From Chryseobacterium kimseyorum (GTDB lineage Bacteria > Bacteroidota > Bacteroidia > Flavobacteriales > Weeksellaceae), in contig NZ_JAPDHW010000003.1 of assembly GCF_025971945.1 (NCBI RefSeq), forward strand, positions 1-64,000: a stretch of 64,000 nt of DNA, given 5' to 3'. The notes below the pieces were generated by a model, which had not been told where the DNA came from, did not search any database, and worked only from the letters and a program-made list of their open reading frames with translations. A program made the position numbers and the translations under genes. Shown one piece after another: positions 43,578 through 52,046 of this stretch (its first letter is position 1; each line of letters starts with the position of its first letter).

Positions 43578-43604
43578 AATACCGACGAGAGTTGGTATTT
43601 TTTG
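43576..43604 (+). terminator. Terminator of the HTH gene
   Basis: An 11-bp stem (one G-U) closed by a C(GAGA)G tetraloop, followed by a T-run. It overlaps the last codon of the gene and opens the direct repeat. Confidence 0.85.
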
Positions 43605-43810
43605 TTTTTAGAAAGGTGCAACATGACTATCTAAAATTAGGTAAAAACACTGAGTTTTTAATTTTCAATTTTCTTTATTTTTATTCTTCCTTAAAAATAA
43701 AGAAATAGCTAAATCGTCATTCTATAAAAGGAAGCATTTTGATTACTGCTATAAATATAAATTGGGATAAAATTATTTAAATTTTTTTTACAATTTACGG
43801 TATCACGCAA

Positions 43811-43839
43811 TTTGTTAATGATTGGAATAATTATCTTTG
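43811..43839 (+). promoter_or_regulatory. Promoter TTTG-N17-TATCTTTG in repeat copy 1
   Basis: A -33 TTTG (43811-43814) and a -7 TATCTTTG (43832-43839) stand at an ideal distance. The promoter lies about 135 bases before the small gene at 43974 and would drive the ATPase module. Confidence 0.65.
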
Positions 43840-43973
43840 AATTCTATGTATTCGTGAATGATCACCAAAATATAAGCGGCCATTTATTAAGATAAGACAC
43901 GACAATCAAACCAAAAAAAAGCCACAAAGTCAATTTTTAATTGACTGGACATATTTGAAACTAAAGAAACCAT

Positions 43974-44177
43974 ATGGAAAAAGAACTTAATAGCGGAAAA
44001 GAAGTTGTTAAAAATTTCATTTCACAGATGGACGACATTCCGAATGTTGATAAGAAAACAGCAGAAGTTATTTCGTCTTTGCACGAACAGAATAAGCTTA
44101 CCGAAAAGAACTTGCAAAATGCCCTGGATAATTTATTACTTGAAGAACTAAAGAAAACTCAATCTGAAAATGAATAA
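43974..44177 (+). CDS. Small helical protein of the SMC-like ATPase module
   Basis: 67 residues, fully helical (KTAEVISSLHEQNKLTEKNLQNALDNLLLEELKK), no known domain seen. Its end overlaps the ATPase start by eight bases, so they are coupled and the protein is probably a subunit or regulator of that ATPase. Confidence 0.6.
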   Translation: MEKELNSGKEVVKNFISQMDDIPNVDKKTAEVISSLHEQNKLTEKNLQNALDNLLLEELKKTQSENE

Positions 44178-46595
44178 AATCAAAACCATTTCAATAACAG
44201 GATTACGCGGTGTTAAAAAAACGCTCAATCTTATGTTAGACGGTAAATCAATGCTGATATACGGTGATAATGGAACTGGTAAAAGTTCTGTAACCGATTC
44301 CGTCGAGTGGCACTACAAAGATGGGGTCGGGCATTTATCTAATGAAGAAGTCGGAAGAGATGGCAAAAATGCTCTTAGGAATATATTTCTTAAACCCGAT
44401 CAAGAGGCAAATATTAAAATTGGATATTCGAAATCCGTTTTGGATAATAAGAAATCAATTGACAGCTCATTAAAAGTAGTAAACTCAAATAGCTCAACAG
44501 ATTTTTCCCAGTACTTTGAAAAATCTACCTCAGAAAACTTGATTCTTCGATATAAAGACTTGGTGAAATTTATTATCGCAACAAAAGCAGATAAGCTAAA
44601 ATCGCTTCAAGAAATAATTGGATTTAGTGATGTACAAGAAATGCGAGCTTTACTAAAATTGATGACAGGTAGAATCGCCAGACAAATTAAAGGAAATTCT
44701 TACCGCGACAAAAAGTCTTCACAGCAAGCTATTCTACTTGAAAGCATCAGCCAAAACATCACGTCTTCTCAACAATTCTTTGCAAAAGCATCAGAATTAG
44801 TTTCTTCACTTGGAATAACAGCAGATATCAAAACATTTAATAATGTTAAGATAGCCTTGAAGTCTATCGAAACTAATGAAGAAACAAAAACAGTCGAAGA
44901 AATTGCATTTTACAATAAAATCTCTGACAATCTCAATACAACATTAATTGAATTAGAATCTTTACAAAAAGACTATAAAGCATATTACGATGCATATTGT
45001 ACATTAGGAAAAGATTCATCGAAAGTCAGTAATCTTCAGCTTTTAGCATTACTTCAAGAAGGTGTTAAAGTCATCGAAAGCGAAATTTATAAAGAAGATG
45101 CCTGTCCATTGTGCGAACAAAGTTTAGATAAAGTAGAACTTTTAAAAAGTTTGAATGAAAGGATTGAACTGTTACAAGAAACTAAATCTGAGTACGACAA
45201 ATTGAGTCAAGATTCTGAAAGGCTAAAAACAAACTTGCGAAACGTTTATTCTTCGTTATTGGCATTATTAAGGGAAAAGAATTTTACCCTAGATAAAAAT
45301 ATCGATTATAAAACAATATAAATCTAGTCAAAGATAAAGTCGCCGATATTGGAAAGGACTTAGCTAAAAATCTACTATCAAATCAAACGCTTGAAGATTA
45401 TCATGCCTTGATTATTGATCTGGAGATTATTAAAACGGCGAGTAAAAATGCGAAATCACAAGCAGAGCTTTTGTCTGAAGTAATTAAAGGAAATAATAAA
45501 CTGCAAATCCATACAAATCTAACACGCGCCTACGATGCCTATTTGGCATACAAAAAAGTTGAGAAAGAAGAAGAAGTATTAATCAAGCAACAAAATACAC
45601 TAAATGCTTTATACTCTGAATTTGTAAAAAAACAGGAAGAAGCTTTGCAGGGATTTTTAACGAATTTTTCAGCGGATATAAATCGCTATTATGTAGAAAT
45701 GAACCCTGATGAATATGTTGATAACATCCAACTTGTCCCGCTAAAAGATAAGTTTGACGATTTATCAGGAATCACGATTGAGTATTATTTTTATTCAACG
45801 AAACAGAGTCCACCAGTAGCACTACTTAGCGAAAGTCATTTGAATTGTCTCGGTTTGGCGTTTTTTCTTGCATCGATTAAAGCTTTTAATAAAGAAAATA
45901 AATTCTTTCTGCTCGACGATGTGATTTCAAGTTTTGATCGAGCACATCGTACAAGATTCATCAGATTGCTTTTGAATAATTTTAGCGAATATCAAATTAT
46001 TTTATTAACCCACGAAAAAGATTTTTTTGAGATCGCTGCAAGTGAAGCAAAGAAAAAAAACTGGTTAATCAAATCTCTTTTTTGGACCGCAGAGGAAGGT
46101 ACATATTTTGAAGAAACGATAATTAATCTTAAAAATAGGATTGAAGAAAAATTCAAATCTCGAAAAATTGATGGTTTAGGAAACGATATTCGAAAATATG
46201 GGGAACGCCAAGCAAAAGCAATTGCTTTTAATATTGAGGCCAACTTGGCATTTCGCTTCAATGATCGAAATGAAGAAAGAATGATGAACGAACTGTTATC
46301 TGGAATACAGGGAAAAACAAACAAACAATCTCCTCGAGACTTAAAACCAAAAAACATTGTCGATCGCATAATGGCCTCGCCAATGCTTATTGGAAACAAA
46401 ACTTCACATGATAATGATTTTACAGAGGATATTAATGACTTAAAAGTTTTTTACGATGATGTAGAATATTTTGTTCAAACTTTATATTGCTCTCAAGACG
46501 GCTGCAATTCATTTGTATCGATGAAAAATTTTGATCTGGTCAATGAAAAAATAAGGTGTAATTGTGGAGCTTTAAATTTTGATTGGAAGAAATAG
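44170..46595 (+). pseudogene. SMC/RecF-like ATPase with zinc hook, split by a frameshift
   Basis: Two frames give one protein of about 808 residues. The first (44170-45321) has Walker A IYGDNGTGKSSVTD, a coiled coil and a CPLC pair (DACPLCEQSL) like a zinc hook. It ends at TAA 45319-45321. The second frame (open from 45312) continues at once with the other coiled-coil arm and then holds a signature-like LLSESHLNCLGLAFFLA, Walker B FFLLDDVISSFD and a switch His in LLTHEKDFFE; the C terminus has a Cys4 ribbon (CSQDGC ... CNCG). A -1 shift near 45318 would join them. It may be a true loss of function, a sequencing error or recoding. Confidence 0.75.
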
Positions 46596-46777
46596 AGCAC
46601 AACCGCAAACATACGCTAAACTACCATTGCTAGTGGCTTAACTAACCAAGGTTTTTACTTCTGAAACTCTCCTCTTAGCTTATAGATCCAAGTCGTCTCC
46701 TAGCGCAAGTAAATTAGCGGCAAGTTCAACAAAGACATAACTTTTAGATATAAAATGAAAATCTAAAAATTTAAACG

Positions 46778-47167
46778 ATGATAACACCCGAACAAGCAAA
46801 CGACATTCGAGCCTTTCTAATTAAGGAGCTAAACAATAATGGTTTTAGCGACGTCGTGACACAAGTTAATACGAGACTTGAAGAAGAATATGAAGAAGAA
46901 AAATTTGAAGGGCAATCCCGTCATCTTTTAGATTTTTATCTAACTGAAAGCATTGAAATTTTAGAGAATTTATCAAATAAAAATTTTCAAGGATTGATAA
47001 ATCGTTTGAATGAATTCACAAATGGTAAAGAAAAAATTAAAACAATTAATGTTGAACTTTTAAATTCTGGGGAACAAGTCTATTATAGCTTGAGTGAATT
47101 ACCAAACTACGAAAAAATTATTTCCACCTTCCGAGAAATTTTACAAGAAATTCGCAAAGAAAATTAA
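46778..47167 (+). CDS. Hypothetical protein, partner of the nuclease-like gene
   Basis: 129 residues, acidic and helical, no family recognised. It starts 182 bases behind the ATPase and ends two bases before the PD-(D/E)XK gene, so the pair is cotranscribed. A role as antitoxin or adaptor is only a guess from position. Confidence 0.55.
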   Translation: MITPEQANDIRAFLIKELNNNGFSDVVTQVNTRLEEEYEEEKFEGQSRHLLDFYLTESIEILENLSNKNFQGLINRLNEFTNGKEKIKTINVELLNSGEQVYYSLSELPNYEKIISTFREILQEIRKEN

Positions 47168-47169
47168 CT

Positions 47170-47850
47170 ATGACAGTAGCAGACGTAGCTAGAATAAAAG
47201 GACAGATTACAAAAATTCTTCAAGCGAATGCAGGTATTTCACCTGCACGGACAGTAAATCTTTTGCCTACAAGAAGTTTACAAGGCAAACTTTATGAAGC
47301 TCATGTTCTCGCAACTATAATTGAAAATTTAGTATCTCAAGAAGGGCTTCAAATCACTCTTATCGGCGGTAGTGTATTAACACTTCGTCAAAAGGGCGGA
47401 CAAATTAATCGTGCTTACCCATATTTTGAAGTAAGGAATGGTGGAGTGCTTTTAGGTGAATTGTTTATGGATACATACTTTGCAACTATTAGCTTTCAAA
47501 TGCGTGGTGCTCCAATTAGAAAAACAAACGGAGATTATCACGAACTTGACATTGCTTTACTTCGACCAAATCTAATAGGATATCCTCAACATACAGACGT
47601 AATACTAGCCGTCGAATGTAAAAATACTTCCATAAAAAAAAGTATCATAAGAGAATTACTAGGTTTCAGGCGAGAATTAGCTTTTTATACCGGTGAAATG
47701 CAACCGACACCTTTCAATGTTTATCCTACAAATCAGACTATGTCTTATCCAAATTCTGTGCATATGCTTTATTGTTCAGACAGTAGAATAAGCAGGTATA
47801 CTGAAAATTGCTTACAATTTGGAATACTTTTACAACACCACAGAATTTAA
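47170..47850 (+). CDS. PD-(D/E)XK-like nuclease of a defence module
   Basis: 226 residues. The metal-binding core is visible in ELDIALLRPN ... VILAVECKNT: Asp, then Glu-x-Lys about 25 residues later, with a Glu in the preceding helix (GKLYEAHVL). This fits a restriction-like endonuclease. With the small protein before it and the SMC-like ATPase it may form a multi-gene defence system. It lies inside the region bounded by the two 270-bp repeats. Confidence 0.65.
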   Translation: MTVADVARIKGQITKILQANAGISPARTVNLLPTRSLQGKLYEAHVLATIIENLVSQEGLQITLIGGSVLTLRQKGGQINRAYPYFEVRNGGVLLGELFMDTYFATISFQMRGAPIRKTNGDYHELDIALLRPNLIGYPQHTDVILAVECKNTSIKKSIIRELLGFRRELAFYTGEMQPTPFNVYPTNQTMSYPNSVHMLYCSDSRISRYTENCLQFGILLQHHRI

Positions 47851-48162
47851 AATGATGATTTTCGACAGTTATATTCTACGAGACAAACGGCAACTCAGCT
47901 AGAAAGCGATATAGATTAATTTAAATTAAAAGAATTTTATGAATTTGCATTGTTAGGCGAAATGTATCAGCTCACATCTTTATAGTCGGTAGTTTGTTAA
48001 ATGTTCCTTTATTTTAATTTGTAAGTTTGAAAAAGAAAAAAAGTAGTTACAAACGCTAAATTAATTACATTCGAAATATTTAAAAATCACTTTTGATAGA
48101 TATTTGCAGTGACAATCTTTTGGTGGGTTGTAAAAATTAAATCAAAATTAAATTTTGTAAAA
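47851..48162. other. A/T-rich gap before the DUF4365-TPR gene
   Basis: 312 bases without an open frame of note. GATATTTGCAGTGAC near 48100 is a degenerate promoter-like string. Nothing else is seen. Confidence 0.4.
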
Positions 48163-50058
48163 ATGCCTCAGAGAACTAAAAATCATATAATAGAAGATGA
48201 GTCGCGATTAGCATTTTATAATTCGCTTCCAAAGCATTGGGTTTATAGAGATAAAGATAAAGATTATGGAGTCGATTGTGAAGTAGAAATTTTTGATGAA
48301 CTTGGTAACGCATCCGGGTTGATATTTTGGGTTCAGTTAAAAGCAACAGAAAGCCAAAGTCTCAAGATCATCGAAAATATGCTGTTCAAGCCTGAAAAAG
48401 TTTATCAATATCATAGTTACTCCATACCTGTAATGATTGTTCGATATTCTAAATTTCAAGATAAATTATATTTCAGATGGGCAATTGATTATACCAACCA
48501 GAAAAAAACTCTAAATAAAATAAAGGTAGGTTTCGATGATAGTCAAGTTTTGGAAAACGATTTTGAGCAAAAAATCATAAGCTATTTGCAGAGATATAGA
48601 ACTGTATCCAATAGCAATATTACTTTTCCAATTAATACTGTAGTCTTAAGACATAATGGTAATTACAAAATACCAGCAGTAACTATTGAGTATATAAATA
48701 AAATAATTTATAAAAACCCCAAATACTTTAAACTCGTAAGAAAAGAAGATCAATCTTTACTTCAGATAAAAGTGAAAGAGGACATAATTTATTACACATT
48801 AACAGATAAGAATTTTTCTTCCTCTTCATATGAATCTAAAAGTCTTACTAATGAAAGTTTCAATTTTTTTAATGAAGTTATATTGAGTAGTATTTCCATA
48901 CTTCTTTATACGTGTGAAAATGAGAATTTGGGCAACGAAATTTTTTTTGAAAATAATTTATTGCAAACAATTAAAGACAACAATGATTACCTGATTCATT
49001 TTCTTCCTTATCTACTTTCTGGAAATTTCTATCAAGAAGTTCTTAATAAATTAGATAATATGTTTGATGAGAACTCGGATAATATGATTCAAATTATTTC
49101 ATTGGTAGTACAGATGTCTGCAACTAATGGAGATGCAGTACGAAGAAAAGTTTTTGAGGACTTTCTTCATAAACAGTTTCAATATTCAATGCTGAGAGGG
49201 GAGGATTTATCTTTATCCGCAGCAGCGTATAATTTAGGAAATCATTATAAATCACAAGGCAAACACTCTGAAGCTTTATTCTACTATTTAAAAGCTAAAA
49301 GATTCAATCCTTCTTATTTACTGCAAAACTATTATTATTTCGAGTTAGGAGGCATTTTCTTTTCACTACAAAAATATTCTCTTGCGATAAAATGTTATTC
49401 AAAATCGATAGAATTAAATTCAGATAATAAATATGTGAAAGCTCATTTAGGTGATGCCCTTATGTATGATGGGAAATTTGAAAAAGCTGTTGAGTCTATA
49501 GATGATTTCTTAACTGAGCAAAGTCAAACGGAAATAGAAAAAAATGAATGGTTTTTAAAATATTTCTGTTTAAAATCACTGCTGTTAAGTGGTTATCCAA
49601 CTGAGCAAAAAAGAAATTCTTTTGCAGCGCAAAAATCATTAGAAATAGATAAAATTCAAGAAGCATTAGATTATGATATGTTGTACGAAAATGCTTGGAG
49701 AAAAAACGGGGTGTTAGCATCAAAAGATCCAACAAAAAAGCTTGAGACCTTTATTTCTTTTTGTATGAACTCTATTCTTAATACAGGCGATATTATTGCT
49801 TGGGTGAATGCAATAGTTTCTGGCTTCTCCACCGATGAGGATTCTAATATTGTTTATCAAGTCATTAAAGTTGCTTATTATTATAATGGGCAGGATCTAA
49901 TCAATTATTTAAACGAGGAATTTTATATTAATAATTCCAATTTGATAGAACCTTTACTAAATATAATTGACAGTTTGGATTTACCTGAACCCAAGAAAGA
50001 ATTTGCAGTAAGAATATTTGGAGATGAAGTTAATTATTTAAAAATAGATTTAATATAA
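48163..50058 (+). CDS. DUF4365 (PD-(D/E)XK-like) protein with TPR repeats
   Basis: 631 residues from ATG 48163 (the frame is open to 48109, but MPQRTKNHIIEDESR is the family N terminus). The DUF4365 domain (about 1-130) has KDYGVDCEVEIFDELG and QLKATES, the Asp, Glu and Gln-x-Lys of a PD-(D/E)XK fold. A middle part is unknown, and about four to five TPR repeats follow (360-480, YNLGNHYKSQGKHSEALFYYLKAKRFNPS). Proteins of this form are common in defence islands, where TPRs sense or bind a partner. Confidence 0.7.
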   Translation: MPQRTKNHIIEDESRLAFYNSLPKHWVYRDKDKDYGVDCEVEIFDELGNASGLIFWVQLKATESQSLKIIENMLFKPEKVYQYHSYSIPVMIVRYSKFQDKLYFRWAIDYTNQKKTLNKIKVGFDDSQVLENDFEQKIISYLQRYRTVSNSNITFPINTVVLRHNGNYKIPAVTIEYINKIIYKNPKYFKLVRKEDQSLLQIKVKEDIIYYTLTDKNFSSSSYESKSLTNESFNFFNEVILSSISILLYTCENENLGNEIFFENNLLQTIKDNNDYLIHFLPYLLSGNFYQEVLNKLDNMFDENSDNMIQIISLVVQMSATNGDAVRRKVFEDFLHKQFQYSMLRGEDLSLSAAAYNLGNHYKSQGKHSEALFYYLKAKRFNPSYLLQNYYYFELGGIFFSLQKYSLAIKCYSKSIELNSDNKYVKAHLGDALMYDGKFEKAVESIDDFLTEQSQTEIEKNEWFLKYFCLKSLLLSGYPTEQKRNSFAAQKSLEIDKIQEALDYDMLYENAWRKNGVLASKDPTKKLETFISFCMNSILNTGDIIAWVNAIVSGFSTDEDSNIVYQVIKVAYYYNGQDLINYLNEEFYINNSNLIEPLLNIIDSLDLPEPKKEFAVRIFGDEVNYLKIDLI

Positions 50059-50163
50059 TTGATTGCTTTGACTATTATCCCAGGAAAAGCTAAGGCTGTT
50101 TCAAAGTCTGAAAATATTGATAAATTCACATAGTGATTTTTCATCAGGTAAAAATTCGTTATT

Positions 50164-50738
50164 ATGATAAAAACATTTTCAATAATTACATATACATTTT
50201 TTGCTATTAGCTGTTTTGGACAAACTAAAACAAGTACTCCTTGGTTTACTTGTTATTTACCAAATGGATTAAAGTGTTCAAATATATTACCTACAGATAA
50301 TACAATTGAAAAAGTAGGATTTCATTTTGAGCCGAAGGCGAGAACATGGACAGCTTCCACAGATTTGGACGAATACATATAGTTTTTAAATCTTTTACAA
50401 TGGAGGCGCTTTTCATCTTAGCTGTTAATAAAAAACCTTACTCCTCAGAAAAAATCAAAGAATTTGTAAAAAGTATAGATGAAGATAATAGCAGTTATAA
50501 TTACTATTTCGGAACACACAAGTATGGTCATCATTGGGGAGTTAAAGCGAATATACAGACATTCATTAAAGAAAAAATATTAGATGAATCTTTTTTATTA
50601 TCCGCATTAGGTAGTCCTGTAGAAATAAAAGATTCACTATTCGATGGAAAGCCTGCAAAATGTTTTGTATACCTTATAGAAGGTGTTCGTATCTATTTTG
50701 TTGAGGGTTTTGCTGTGGGGATGGATGAATTAAAATAA
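50164..50738 (+). pseudogene. Frameshifted exported protein of unknown function
   Basis: Two frames together give about 190 residues. The first (50164-50382) begins with a signal or lipoprotein peptide (MIKTFSIITYTFFAISCFGQ) and ends TDLDEYI-stop. The second (to 50738) continues VFKSFTMEALFILAVNKK. Joining needs a 2-base shift in ACATATAG near 50378, where an extra AT has probably been gained. I recognise no family; it may be an immunity- or effector-type protein. Confidence 0.55.
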
Positions 50739-50837
50739 ATTAATGAGATTCTAAAATTAATTATACTTTCATTTTTTAAAATTGCGAGTATAAACTCAAT
50801 TTTTAGGAATCTCAAAAACGATTAGAAAACCAAAACT

Positions 50838-51419
50838 ATGGAGTTTATTCATTTCGTAACTAAAGCGACCTTTGATAGCTTGGAAGATAAAGATATTAGA
50901 GCAGAAAATCATTCCCAGGGTTTTGGAATTTTTATATACCCATTGATTAAAATTGATTTTAAAGCACCTAACCCAGAGTTTGTTGAAGAAGAATATGAAA
51001 TTAATTACAAGTTATCGATAGAAGAATCATGGGAAGCAATTGGTGCATCACACATCAGGCAAGCAAATGAAAAAGTAATTGGTCTTGTTTTTAATCTTAG
51101 TCCTGAATTTTGGCCAATCGAAATTAATATTGATGTGGGAAGTGATATATCGAAACAATTTGCAGCGAAATTTGATCAGCTTAAGTCAGATGAGGTTTTC
51201 TATAAGAATAATTTAAATCTTTTGGAAGTTGTTGAAAGTATTTCAGCGAAGAAGTATTCCCTTGAGACGAAATTCAAGGTTTTATCAGAATCAGGCTTAA
51301 GATCATTAATTGAATGCTATAAAAATTCTGGGGGAGGAATTTGGGGAGCGATTTCAGTATATTGTTTAGTGACAAAAAATATTGAAGCGAACATGATAAG
51401 TCGAATCGTGAAATTTTAA
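50838..51419 (+). CDS. Hypothetical protein
   Basis: 193 residues, mixed alpha/beta, no signal peptide or known motif seen; the C-terminal segment GGGIWGAISVYCLVTKN is hydrophobic. It stands alone at the end of the region bounded by the 270-bp repeats. I do not recognise it. Confidence 0.55.
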   Translation: MEFIHFVTKATFDSLEDKDIRAENHSQGFGIFIYPLIKIDFKAPNPEFVEEEYEINYKLSIEESWEAIGASHIRQANEKVIGLVFNLSPEFWPIEINIDVGSDISKQFAAKFDQLKSDEVFYKNNLNLLEVVESISAKKYSLETKFKVLSESGLRSLIECYKNSGGGIWGAISVYCLVTKNIEANMISRIVKF

Positions 51420-51618
51420 AATGTCTTTGCACGATATGATATGGACGTTATAAATTAGTTAACTGATAGTAAGGCTAAGCTGCAAAGTTCAACAGCAGTT
51501 CTTTAATTGAACTTTTGTACAAAATTGAGGATTTTTGCTTCGATTGCCCAATCATCGGAAAGTCCCCAAACGACGAACCTATTCGAAATAAGAAATACGT
51601 GATTAAAAAAATAAATAG

Positions 51619-51890
51619 AAAATACCGACGAGAGTAGGTATTTTTTGTTTCTTGAAAGTTGCGACATAACTATTTAATATTAGGTAAAAACACTGAGTTA
51701 TTATTTTTCCATTTACTTTATTTTTATTTTTCCTTAAAAATAAAGTAATAGCTAAATTATCATTCTTTAAAAGGAAGCATTTTGAATATTGCAGAAAATA
51801 CAAATGGGGAGATAAAAAATTTAATTTTTTTTTGCAATTTACGGTATCACTCAATTCGTTGATGTTTAGAATAATTATCTTTGAATTCTA
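51619..51890. repeat. Direct repeat copy 2, about 272 bp
   Basis: It matches 43576-43846 in the same direction, starting with ATACCGACGAGAG and ending with TTATCTTTGAATTC. The hairpin has one changed base and the -33 TTTG is TTCG here. The HTH gene in front of copy 1 is missing, but a trace (AAAAATAAATAG) of its end remains. Together with 51420-51618, which has no gene, and 51891-52046, it fills the 627-base gap. Confidence 0.9.
51855..51883 (+). promoter_or_regulatory. Promoter-like site in repeat copy 2
   Basis: TATCTTTG (51876-51883) is kept, but the -33 element reads TTCG. It lies about 160 bases before the GHKL-nuclease gene at 52047. Confidence 0.5.
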
Positions 51891-52046
51891 TTATTTATGA
51901 ATAATAAGAAAACATAGGACGAAAATAGCTTGTAATTAATTCACTATATAATGAAATATGAATATAAATAGATTTACGAAAGTTATGTAAATCAGATTAA
52001 TACAATGTGTAAATTAGCAAGCTAGGCAAAAGCATAAAAAGACAGT

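Larger units (their letters stand above)
43576..43846. repeat. Direct repeat copy 1 (terminator plus promoter), about 271 bp
   Basis: This block is closely similar to 51619-51890 in the same orientation. It begins with the AAAATACCGAC-GAGA-GTTGGTATTTT terminator of the HTH gene, passes through a shared stretch with GGTAAAAACACTGAG and AAAATAAAG, and ends with a promoter. The rest of the gap to 43973 is A/T-rich and holds nothing else I can name. Confidence 0.9.

Noticed and set aside
45300-45330. Programmed -1 frameshift site
   Set aside because: No clear X-XXY-YYZ slippery heptamer with a downstream pseudoknot is seen; a mutation or sequencing error is simpler.
50346-50738. Independent gene starting at 50346
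   Set aside because: Its first residues lie in the overlap with the upstream frame and look non-natural; joining the frames gives one exported protein.
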